From JAPPLB01 sp965206655 (GTDB lineage Bacteria > Acidobacteriota > Terriglobia > Bryobacterales > UBA6623), in contig CBDBKC010000030.1 in NCBI GenBank assembly GCA_965206655.1, forward strand, positions 62,001-126,000: a DNA stretch of 64,000 nt. Reading direction: 5' to 3'. The position numbers and the translations under genes are program-made. Numbering within the stretch: position 1 is the first letter of the stretch; every line of letters begins with the position of its first letter. Below the pieces are notes generated by a model. The model was not told the DNA's origin, searched no databases, and saw only the letters and a program-made list of their open reading frames with translations. Of this stretch, positions 43,259 through 50,836 are shown piece after piece.

Positions 43259-44227
43259 GTGACAAGACGTGATTGGTTGGCATCGAGCGCGGCGGCGGCC
43301 TTGTCGGCGTGCGCAGCGGCTGAAGAAACCACTGAGGAGCCCAAGAGTATGTCGAATCTCGACGGCCGCATCGTCGATGCGCACGTTCATATTTGGACGC
43401 CCGACACCGACGCGTATCCGCTCCATCCCTCGTACAAGAAAGAGGACATGAAGCCCCCCAGCTTCACGGCCGAGGAGCTCTTTTCGCATTGCAAGCGCTC
43501 GGGTGTCGAGCGCATCAATCTGATTCAGATGTCTTTCTATCGTCAGGACCACTCGTACATGCTGGCGATGATGGAGAACTATCCCGACAACTTCGCCGGG
43601 ACCGGAGTGCTTCCCGATGTGCTTGACGACGAAGCGCAGGACCCCTCGGAGATGATGGTGGAACTCGGGGCCCAGCGGTGTTACGCCTTTCGAGTGCGAG
43701 GCGGTTATCGGCGAACCGATGTCGAGCAGCCGAATTGGATGAGCCATCCGAAGTGGGACGCGATGTTCGAGACCGGCGCCGAGCACAATCTCGCGCTGAG
43801 TTTTCTCATGAACCCGGGCGACATGCCGGAGGTCGGCCGGATGTGCGCCAAGCACCCCGACACCCCCGTCATCATCGATCACCTGGCGCGGATCGGCGCG
43901 AATGAGCCCGTGAACGATGAGCAGGTCGACGAACTGTGCGGACTGGCGAAGCATCGGAACATTCAGATCAAAGTGGGAGCGTTCTATGCCCTGGGCGCTG
44001 CGGCGGCTCCCTACACCGATTTGCTGCCGATGATCGAGAGTGTCGTCGATGCGTATGGTCCTGACCGCTGTATGTGGGAGAGCGATTGCCCCTTTCAGGT
44101 GGATCCACCGCACAAATACGACGACTCGGTCGCCCTGATCCGAGACCACGCGGACTTCCTGAGTTCTTCGGACAAAGAGAAACTTCTCGTTACAACCGCC
44201 GAGAAGTTCTTTTTTGACCGCGGCTAA
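43259..44227 (+). CDS. Amidohydrolase family 2 protein, exported
   Basis: The product is 322 residues from GTG 43259 with GGAGG about nine bases upstream. The N-terminus TRRDWLASSAAAALSACAAA combines a Tat-like RR with a lipobox-like LSAC (Cys18). Metal ligands of the COG2159-type TIM barrel are visible: IVDAHVHIW (H42, H44), VIIDHLAR near 200 and WESDCPFQ near 278. The family includes decarboxylases and lactonases acting on aromatic or sugar acids, so the substrate is open. It is divergent from the TonB-family gene, with about 155 bases between the two starts. Confidence 0.85.
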   Translation: MTRRDWLASSAAAALSACAAAEETTEEPKSMSNLDGRIVDAHVHIWTPDTDAYPLHPSYKKEDMKPPSFTAEELFSHCKRSGVERINLIQMSFYRQDHSYMLAMMENYPDNFAGTGVLPDVLDDEAQDPSEMMVELGAQRCYAFRVRGGYRRTDVEQPNWMSHPKWDAMFETGAEHNLALSFLMNPGDMPEVGRMCAKHPDTPVIIDHLARIGANEPVNDEQVDELCGLAKHRNIQIKVGAFYALGAAAAPYTDLLPMIESVVDAYGPDRCMWESDCPFQVDPPHKYDDSVALIRDHADFLSSSDKEKLLVTTAEKFFFDRG

Positions 44228-44288
44228 ATTCTCCGCGCATGAGCTTTGACGCAGGACGCTGGGGTACAATCATGACTGCCTTCGTCCC

Positions 44289-45356
44289 GTGTCTATTGCT
44301 TCGCCTCCCCGCCGGCCTAGTCTTCACTCTTTTGTTTTCGCGGCCTGCCTTTGCGTCCTGATCGCGCCGGCTTTCGCGGAGACCCCTCCTGGACTACTCG
44401 CGATCACCGCTGAGCCTGAGTTCCTTCCCGCCCAGCGCAACTGGAAGCGCCTGGGCATCCGCGATTGGGAACTGCGGCAATTGGAACGCTTCCACCGCGG
44501 CGACGGCTACGAAGGTTGGAACGTCGCTTACAAGAGTCTCGAACTCAACATGACGGGCGTCCTTACGCGTCCTTACATACCGGTGCCTGAGGCCCCTGGA
44601 GAGCAGGTGAAGTTTCCGCTTGTTGTTCTGAACCACGGCTCGGACTTCGGGGTTGACGCCCGCTACCGCGCTATCGCTCTCGATCTCGCCCGGCGAGGTT
44701 ACGTCGTGCTCGCGCCGACCTTCCGCGGACGCGTAGGGCCCGAGGGACGCTCCGAGGGCGTCGTGCAGATCGGCCGCAATGAAGTGATCGACTTGCTTCA
44801 ACTCGCTCAACTCGGCCGCAAGCTGGAATACGTCGATTCGCTTCGGATGGCCATCATCGGTGAAGGGCATGGCGCGGCGGCGGCATTGCTGGCCATCGAA
44901 CGTTCCAACATCTTTCGCGCCGGCGTCATCATCTCGCCACTGATTTTTTCAGGATTGGCCGAGTACGGATTCGCGGGAATCAATCTCCTCGTGGGCTTGC
45001 AAGATGAACTATTCGGCCGAAAACTGGAGCGCACCGATTTGGTCCGTGAACTCTATGCACGCGACATGTTTCGCCGCGCGGGTCGAATCCGAACGCCCCT
45101 GCTGTTTATCCACACCGAGTCGGACCCGAGCTACGCCGACCAGCGCCGCTTCCTTGGTGAACTTGCCCGGAACAACATCCGCCCCCGGGTACTCGAGTTC
45201 CCCGGCATGTTCCCCTATTTCATGACTGCTCATGACAACGGCGCCCGGCCGCCGAACTGGGCCGCGGAGCAGGACCGCGCGTGGAGCGAAGTCTTCGTTT
45301 TTATCGAGGAGCAAATGCCCCCACCGCCTGCGGAGGAAGAGGAAGCGGAACGCTGA
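44289..45356 (+). CDS. Exported alpha/beta hydrolase (esterase-like)
   Basis: The product is 355 residues from a GTG start, with a signal peptide (FVFAACLCVLIAPAFAE, to about residue 32). An alpha/beta hydrolase core follows: VVLNHGSDFGVDARYRAIAL (oxyanion region), then RRGYVVLAPTFRGRVG. The nucleophile elbow reads AIIGEGHGAAAALL; the usual G-x-S-x-G serine appears as G-E-G-H-G. That is unlike a standard elbow, so activity is uncertain or the nucleophile lies elsewhere. PLLFIHTESDPSYAD and FPYFMTAHDNG could supply Asp and His. The next gene starts 28 bases downstream. Confidence 0.7.
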   Translation: MSIASPPRRPSLHSFVFAACLCVLIAPAFAETPPGLLAITAEPEFLPAQRNWKRLGIRDWELRQLERFHRGDGYEGWNVAYKSLELNMTGVLTRPYIPVPEAPGEQVKFPLVVLNHGSDFGVDARYRAIALDLARRGYVVLAPTFRGRVGPEGRSEGVVQIGRNEVIDLLQLAQLGRKLEYVDSLRMAIIGEGHGAAAALLAIERSNIFRAGVIISPLIFSGLAEYGFAGINLLVGLQDELFGRKLERTDLVRELYARDMFRRAGRIRTPLLFIHTESDPSYADQRRFLGELARNNIRPRVLEFPGMFPYFMTAHDNGARPPNWAAEQDRAWSEVFVFIEEQMPPPPAEEEEAER

Positions 45357-45384
45357 TTCGCGCGACACCGCGGGGCGCACTGGA

Positions 45385-46623
45385 ATGTTAGACGCTCAGA
45401 ATCCCGGCCGTCACGGCGCCGCGCGTCTCACCCTGGTCCTCGTTTTGGTTGCGGTGGCCGTTGGGGCGGGCTACCTCGTAGGGAACAAACGCCTCGCTTT
45501 CTCCGACCTGGAGACGTGGTTCACCACACCGAAACCGATCGGCGTTCGCGGCGGGGATCCGCTGGAACGCCTCGGGATCGGCGCGGACGAAGTGAAGTCG
45601 CCGGACCCCTCAGCCTCGCTTCGCTTCATCCGGATCACGAAATACCTTAACAACGCCAAAGCGGTCGTCACCCATACGGCCGACGACTCCACTCCGAAGG
45701 TGGCGGATACGATCGCCGCTTTGGACCGCTATGACATCAAGGCGACCTTCTTCATCAGCACGCGGCGCGGACCCGCCAAGGAACTTTGGCCTCTGCTTGC
45801 GAAAGCCGTGACCAACGGACACGAGGTCGGGTCGCACGCTCGGACTCATCCTTGCCAGTTTCCACCCGATCGGTGGTTCTGCACGCTCGCCTATTCAAAT
45901 GACGAGCTGATCGGCTCGCGGGACGACATCCTGGAGCGCGTCGACCAGCCGCACGTCTGGTCATTCGCATACCCCTGTGGCCTGTGCAGTGAGTATGCGT
46001 TTGTTCGCGACAAGCTACGGCACGCCGGCTACCTTACCGCACGCATCTACCCCGACGAGGCGAACGATGGCCACCTGCTGCCGAATATGAATACCTGGGA
46101 CACGCGGCGCTATCGCGCCACCTACACTCAGTCCGTTCAGAAGAAAGGCGGCATCGCGCCGAGCGGACGGACGGACGTGGTTGAGATCAACGCCAAGTTC
46201 GATGAGGTGTATCAGTCCGGGGGCATTTACAACTTCCTCACGCATCCCAACTGGCTTGATTTCGAAGAGGGCGCCTTCTACCAGCAGCACCTGCGGCACA
46301 TTGCCCGCCGTGACGATGTCTGGTACGTGCCCATGGGGCCGCTCTACGCCTATCAAACCGCCACCGAGCACACGAAAGTACATCCGCTCGGCGAGGGGCG
46401 ATTCGCGGTGGTACATGACCTCGATCCGGGCGTCTTCCCGAATAGCGTCACCCTGGAGTTCGAATGGAGCGGCGACGCGGTGGAAGAAGTGAACACCGAG
46501 AATGGAGGGCTCGCCGAAGCCCCGGCCGGGGCGACCTACGGCTGGGATCACGAGTCCTATCGTGTTGAAGGGAATCGCGTCTTCGTGACAGTCCAGCCCA
46601 ATAGCATTCTCGCTATCCGCTAG
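45385..46623 (+). CDS. Membrane-anchored polysaccharide deacetylase-like protein
   Basis: The product is 412 residues from ATG 45385. The frame is open further upstream but would overlap the esterase gene. One N-terminal membrane segment (LTLVLVLVAVAVGAGYLVG, 15-33) is followed by a NodB-type domain: motif 1 VTHTADDST near 95-103 (catalytic and metal Asp), motif 2 HEVGSHARTHP at 146-156 (metal His), and SFAYPCGLCSEYAF near 192. It would remove N- or O-acetyl groups from polysaccharide at the cell surface. The C-terminal beta domain (residues 320-412) is an accessory domain I do not recognise. Confidence 0.88.
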   Translation: MLDAQNPGRHGAARLTLVLVLVAVAVGAGYLVGNKRLAFSDLETWFTTPKPIGVRGGDPLERLGIGADEVKSPDPSASLRFIRITKYLNNAKAVVTHTADDSTPKVADTIAALDRYDIKATFFISTRRGPAKELWPLLAKAVTNGHEVGSHARTHPCQFPPDRWFCTLAYSNDELIGSRDDILERVDQPHVWSFAYPCGLCSEYAFVRDKLRHAGYLTARIYPDEANDGHLLPNMNTWDTRRYRATYTQSVQKKGGIAPSGRTDVVEINAKFDEVYQSGGIYNFLTHPNWLDFEEGAFYQQHLRHIARRDDVWYVPMGPLYAYQTATEHTKVHPLGEGRFAVVHDLDPGVFPNSVTLEFEWSGDAVEEVNTENGGLAEAPAGATYGWDHESYRVEGNRVFVTVQPNSILAIR

Positions 46624-46647
46624 CAGTCCGTGGTGAAAGTCCGTCTG

Positions 46648-46745
46648 CACGAAAAAAGGGTACAGCCACCGATTTTCGCGACCCACACTCATTGGGAACA
46701 AAGCACCTAGCCGGCGAAAATCGGATGGCAGTCCCCCTTTTTTCA
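46648..46745. repeat. Long inverted repeat related to palindromic family A
   Basis: The left arm contains GAAAAAAGGG and ACCGATTTTCGC. The right arm contains GCGAAAATCGG and CCCCCTTTTTTCACTGC. The arms pair over about 30 positions with a loop of about 33 bases. It lies between two convergent genes. Confidence 0.7.
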
Positions 46746-46782
46746 CTGCGCCCAACTTCTGCCACGGGCTGCTAGGCTCGAA

Positions 46783-47889
46783 CTAACCGCGATTCGCTGC
46801 CTGGATCAAACCGCGGATATAGCCGTGGGAGAAAGTGCGGCCGACGCGGCCTTGCGGGTCGTTCTCGATCCGCGGAGTGTGGTCTGAAACGAAGCTTCCG
46901 CGGTATCCGACTTCTTTGTACGCTCGCATCGCCTCCAACATATCCACGTCGCCCTCGTCGATAAACGTCTCAACGTATTGCGGCACGCTGCCACGTACGG
47001 CGCGGAAGTGAACGTGATGAATCTTGCCGCGCCCGCCGATACGGCGAATGGCGTCGATCACATCCACCCCCATTTCGGTGATTGTGCCTTGGCAGAATGT
47101 CAAACCGTTCGCGGGACTGGGAACTGCATCGAGAAACGCTTCGATCTGGTCGGTGTTCGTGAGCAGGCGGTCAATACCACGCATGAACTGCACCGGCGGA
47201 TCTTTTGGATGCAGCGACATTGCGATACCAGCTTCGTCAGCCGCCGTCATCACAGGGCCGGCGAAGTATAGCAGCCGTTCCCACAAGACTTCACGCGGGA
47301 TGCGGCCTAAATCGTCGAAGGGACCCCGCCCCGCTACTCTGGCATGGTCGAACGCTTTGTACACGGCGCCGCCCCGGCCGGGAACAGAGTAGTAGCCGAC
47401 ATCATCGCCCCATTTGAAATCGGGCGACCACCTCCACTCGATCATCGCGATTCCCGCGGCTCCGGCTGCGCGAATGCTTTGCATGATGCGCTCAATGTCT
47501 CGATCTCGCTCTGGTTTCCCCAGCATCGAGGCCATGAGCCAATCGATCGGAATCATCAGTGAATGCAGTTGCAATCCGAAGCGGCCGCAACGCTCCACCA
47601 AGTTCAGAAGGTCCGCGTCGGACCAATAGCCTTTGCGACTTGCGTCGACCCAATCTGTTCCTTGGAGCACGACATGCTCGTGGCCGAGTTGTGCGAGCCA
47701 GCGTAGGGTGCTCTCATTGAGGTCGCCGACGTTTTCGGCGATGAGGGGCGTCCATTCGCCGGTTGGGTCTGAAGCAGGGCTAGGCAGTTGATCCTGAGTG
47801 CGGCAGCTTGTGCCCAAGCCCGCCGCTAGGGCGCCCGCGGCTCCTGCACGAAAGAATCCACGGCGAGTGGGTTTTGCATCCATGGGCAT
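46783..47889 (-). CDS. Tat-exported mannonate dehydratase (UxuA-like) protein
   Basis: About 368 residues from ATG 47889 (ATG 47883 is equally possible), starting MPMDAKPTRRGFFRAGA, a twin-arginine leader with a lipobox-like GTSC. The core is a TIM barrel with UxuA-type features: VVLQGTDWVD, LQLHSLMIPIDWLMAS, GIAMSLHPKDPPV (metal His), GLTFCQGTITEMG and KIHHVHFRAVRG (metal His). Mannonate dehydratase converts D-mannonate to 2-keto-3-deoxygluconate in uronate breakdown. An exported version suggests a related extracytoplasmic sugar-acid reaction. The true substrate is uncertain. Confidence 0.82.
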   Translation of the reverse strand: MPMDAKPTRRGFFRAGAAGALAAGLGTSCRTQDQLPSPASDPTGEWTPLIAENVGDLNESTLRWLAQLGHEHVVLQGTDWVDASRKGYWSDADLLNLVERCGRFGLQLHSLMIPIDWLMASMLGKPERDRDIERIMQSIRAAGAAGIAMIEWRWSPDFKWGDDVGYYSVPGRGGAVYKAFDHARVAGRGPFDDLGRIPREVLWERLLYFAGPVMTAADEAGIAMSLHPKDPPVQFMRGIDRLLTNTDQIEAFLDAVPSPANGLTFCQGTITEMGVDVIDAIRRIGGRGKIHHVHFRAVRGSVPQYVETFIDEGDVDMLEAMRAYKEVGYRGSFVSDHTPRIENDPQGRVGRTFSHGYIRGLIQAANRG

Positions 47890-47973
47890 GAGATCGCGGT
47901 GAGTTGTCACGAAGCGCCGGTGTCGGTGGTGTTGTTGCGTATCTCGAGTGGTCGCGCCGTCGAGGTACACTCT

Positions 47974-48063
47974 ACCCAATGCTGAAGCGTTGGGTTTCCA
48001 TCTCGGGCCCCTTCCGGGGCCGTGGGCACGGCATGCCGTGCCCCTACATTTTGGGCTGAGGTG
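47974..48063 (+). repeat. 90-bp interspersed repeat, family B copy 2
   Basis: It starts ACCCAATGCTGAAGCGTTGG and runs to CATTTTGGGCTGAGGTG. The length and orientation match copy 1 at 40237. It includes the near-palindrome GGGCACGGCATGCCGTGCCC. Confidence 0.87.
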
Positions 48064-48408
48064 GCTGCGCGTCGACTGGATTGGCGGACCATTTTCTTAG
48101 CGACGCATTTGGAGCCGCTCCGTCCCGAGATTCTAATCATACCGATCCTGTCTGGTACGGCAAAATGGGGGAGTGGCCGGCAACGGCGTTCTGACGATGC
48201 CGGCGGCAGGAGGCATGAAGTTACCCATCAAGAGGCATCAGCGGCCTTCTACCAGGATGTGTTGCGGCGGGCAGGCTTCCAGGTCAAGACGGAGGATCTG
48301 CATGTCGTTCAGGATGTATGGCTGGAGAAGTCGGCACTCAGACACGCCGCGGAAGAGCCGCTCGCGCTGCTCCTGGAAGCAACGATGTGAGAGCGGCTTA
48401 GCTTCTTC
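48064..48408. other. Intergenic stretch without a recognised gene
   Basis: This is 345 bases between repeat copy B2 and the sulfatase gene. A rightward frame ending at 48390 contains plausible peptide (AFYQDVLRRAGFQVKTEDLH), but it has no good start and opens inside the repeat. It could be a decayed gene. I found no match I would name. Confidence 0.35.
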
Positions 48409-49773
48409 CTACCCGGGTACAGGATAGGCTTCAGACTCGGTGCGAGCGTTTGCCAGGATACTCTCCATCTGTTTCACAACGTCGGGATGGTCGGCAGCAA
48501 TGTTGTGCTGCTCGGCTTGGTCGGCCGCCAGGTTGTAGAGTTCCACGGGCTGATCCCGGTGAGGGCGGACGGCCTTCCATTGACCCTTGCGGACGGCCTG
48601 GTGAAAGTTCTTGCCTCGAATGAATTCCCAGTACAGATAGGCGGGCTCTGACTGATCCTTGCCCAGCAAGGTGGGGACGATGGAACTTCCGTCAATGCCA
48701 CCGGGAGCTCGCGCGCCGGCTAGATCGGCGGCAGTCGGCAGGAAATCCCAGAAGGCCCAGGGGTGGTCGCTCACGGAGCCCGCTTTGATCTTGCCCGGCC
48801 AGCGCGCGATCGTCGGCACCCGGATACCGCCTTCGTAGAGGTCGCGCTTGATGCCACGCAGGCCGCCCCGGCTGTTGAAGAAGTCAGGTGTGTGGCCACC
48901 TTCGCTGTGGGGTCCATTGTCGCTGGAAAAAAAGACGATGGTGTTGTCGTCAATCTCCAACTCTTTTAGCTTGGCCATGATGCGGCCGACGTCGCGGTCC
49001 ATCCGAGTGATCATGGCCGCGAATCCTTTCTCTGTGGTGGGCCAGTTCTTCTCTGCGTAAGGGCCGTAGTCGGGCACTTCCATGCCGTCGCCGGTGGCGC
49101 GTCCGAGTTCATTGTTGGCGTGGGGAATGGTGAGAGGCAGATAGAGAAAGAAGGGGCCCTCGCTGTGGTTGTTGAGGAATTCTATAGCTTCGTCGGCAAA
49201 GAGGTCGTGGCTGTATTCTTGGCGCATGCCACCCCGATTGCCCCTTAGGAAGACTTCGGTATCGTTTCTCCAAAGGTGCTCGGGGTAGAAATCGTGGGCA
49301 TGGCCTTGATTGAGGTAGCCGAACCATTCATCGAAGCCTTGCTGCGTGGGGACACCGGTGCTACCTGCTTCACCGATTCCCCATTTGCCGATCATCGAAG
49401 TGCTGTAGCCGGCGGAACGAAGCACTTCCGCGACCGTGACGTCGGAGTGCCAGAGTGAAACGCGGCCCATGGTCGGGCTGGCGTTGTTGCGGATGCGGGT
49501 GTGGCCGGTGTGCTGGCCGGTCATCAGGCAGGAGCGTGACGGCGCGCACACCGTGGAGCCGGCATAGGCATCGGTGAATCGCATGCCTTCGGCGGCGAGG
49601 CGGTCGATGTTGGAGGTGTCGATGATTTCTTGTCCGTAGCAGCCCAGATCGCCGTAGCCGAGGTCATCGGCCAGGATGAAGATGATGTTGGGTTTCTTGG
49701 CGTTTGATGTCTGAGATCCGGCGGGGGAAGCTAAACCCGCTGCCGTGATTGATAGGAAGTCCCTACGGTTCAT
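48409..49773 (-). CDS. Tat-exported sulfatase
   Basis: The product is 454 residues from ATG 49773, with GAGG seven bases upstream. MNRRDFLSITAAGLASPAG is a Tat leader. KKPNIIFILADDLGYGDLGC near 26-45 gives the metal-binding aspartates, CAPSR at 76-80 is the formylglycine site (C76), GKWGIG lies near 131, and FFSSDNGPHSEGGH lies near 283. It hydrolyses sulfate esters in the periplasm or outside. It is divergent from the exported RraA-like gene, with 119 bases between the starts. A second sulfatase in the window is the lipoprotein at 22009. Confidence 0.95.
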   Translation of the reverse strand: MNRRDFLSITAAGLASPAGSQTSNAKKPNIIFILADDLGYGDLGCYGQEIIDTSNIDRLAAEGMRFTDAYAGSTVCAPSRSCLMTGQHTGHTRIRNNASPTMGRVSLWHSDVTVAEVLRSAGYSTSMIGKWGIGEAGSTGVPTQQGFDEWFGYLNQGHAHDFYPEHLWRNDTEVFLRGNRGGMRQEYSHDLFADEAIEFLNNHSEGPFFLYLPLTIPHANNELGRATGDGMEVPDYGPYAEKNWPTTEKGFAAMITRMDRDVGRIMAKLKELEIDDNTIVFFSSDNGPHSEGGHTPDFFNSRGGLRGIKRDLYEGGIRVPTIARWPGKIKAGSVSDHPWAFWDFLPTAADLAGARAPGGIDGSSIVPTLLGKDQSEPAYLYWEFIRGKNFHQAVRKGQWKAVRPHRDQPVELYNLAADQAEQHNIAADHPDVVKQMESILANARTESEAYPVPG

Positions 49774-49821
49774 CTGGTGTCCTCGTTGGCGCGTTATGCG
49801 CACCCGGATCGTCTGCTCCTG

Positions 49822-49850
49822 TTGAAACGGCTTCGTCGATAGCCTATGAT
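49822..49850 (+). promoter_or_regulatory. Likely sigma-70 promoter for the RraA-like gene
   Basis: TTGAAA at 49822-49827 and TATGAT at 49845-49850 have the ideal 17-base spacing. Transcription would begin near 49857, about 36 bases before the ATG at 49893. Confidence 0.55.
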
Positions 49851-49892
49851 GATCGCTGCCAATAGGGCATGCCGCCCCACTAGGAAGATCCC

Positions 49893-50789
49893 ATGAAAAC
49901 ATTCATCAGTTTCGCGATTTGCTTCGGCCTCGCGCTCCCGGCTTCCGGCCAAATTTTCAGTCTGACGAAGGAGCAGATGATCGAGTTTACCAAGCAGAAT
50001 CCCTACGAACGATTTCCAGACGGCCGCCCGAAGGTACCGTTGAACTTAATCGAGCGGGTTGCGGAGTTGAGTGTCGAAGAGGCGTGGGGCATTCTGCGCG
50101 GCAAGGGTTACATGCGGCAGTACGCCGACGGGTTCGAGATTCTCAAGCCCGGTCAGCGGCTTGTCGGCCGGGCGGTGACGGCCCAGTATTTGCCTCATCG
50201 GCCCGACCTGCAAGAGGTGGTGGATGCCGATGCGAAGAAGAAAGGCCTGGCGCGAGGCAACACACAAAAGGTCATCGACGCGCTTGTTCGCGACGACGTG
50301 GCGGTCGTCGACCTAATGGGCGCGTATCCCGGCCATAATTTCGGCGGCGACAATTTGCACTCCGCGATCTGGGGACAGACACGACGCGGCGCGGTGGTCG
50401 ATGGAACGATTCGCGACTTGCAGGGGTCGTTCGATCTGCCGTTGAACATTTTCTATAAGAAAGCCCATCCGTCGGCCGTCAGCGGGGTGCTAACCGTGGG
50501 GATCAACATCCCGGTGGAGATCAGTGGAGCGGTAGCGATGCCGGGCGATGTGGTGCTGGGCGACCGCGAGGGTGTTATCTTCATCCCTCCCCATCTGGTC
50601 GAAGCTGTTCTTGAAAACGCTGACTCCATCCATATCAAAGACGAGTGGACAAAAGGGAAGCTCATCACGGGTGAGTACCGGGCGAGCACTCTTTACGGCA
50701 GCAAGTTGACTCCGGAATTGCAAAAGGAGTTTGACGCGTTCAAGAAGAAGCGGATGGCGGAGATCAAGGCCGCGCGCGGCGAGAACTGA
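49893..50789 (+). CDS. Exported RraA-like protein
   Basis: The product is 298 residues with a signal peptide (TFISFAICFGLALPASGQ). The RraA/MenG-like fold follows: VGRAVTAQYLP near 90, DVAVVDLMGAYPGHNFGGDN near 135, RGAVVDGTIRDLQG near 168-181 (the Arg/Asp site of HMG/CHA aldolases) and PGDVVLGDREGVIFIPP near 220-236. Bacterial relatives are 4-hydroxy-4-methyl-2-oxoglutarate aldolase-like enzymes. Exported members are unusual because the substrates are cytoplasmic keto acids. The next genes encode an E1 dehydrogenase fusion and an HpcH/HpaI aldolase, so this cluster may degrade keto-acid-like aromatic or sugar derivatives. Confidence 0.85.
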   Translation: MKTFISFAICFGLALPASGQIFSLTKEQMIEFTKQNPYERFPDGRPKVPLNLIERVAELSVEEAWGILRGKGYMRQYADGFEILKPGQRLVGRAVTAQYLPHRPDLQEVVDADAKKKGLARGNTQKVIDALVRDDVAVVDLMGAYPGHNFGGDNLHSAIWGQTRRGAVVDGTIRDLQGSFDLPLNIFYKKAHPSAVSGVLTVGINIPVEISGAVAMPGDVVLGDREGVIFIPPHLVEAVLENADSIHIKDEWTKGKLITGEYRASTLYGSKLTPELQKEFDAFKKKRMAEIKAARGEN

Positions 50790-50836
50790 ATGCGCGTCGT
50801 AACGGGCGGCCGCGCCTCAACATCTAAACTATAGGT

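Noticed and set aside
48022..48390. 122-codon rightward frame beginning in repeat copy B2
   Set aside because: Its first part is the repeat itself, and it has no ribosome binding site. Part of it may be a decayed gene, but I cannot name it.
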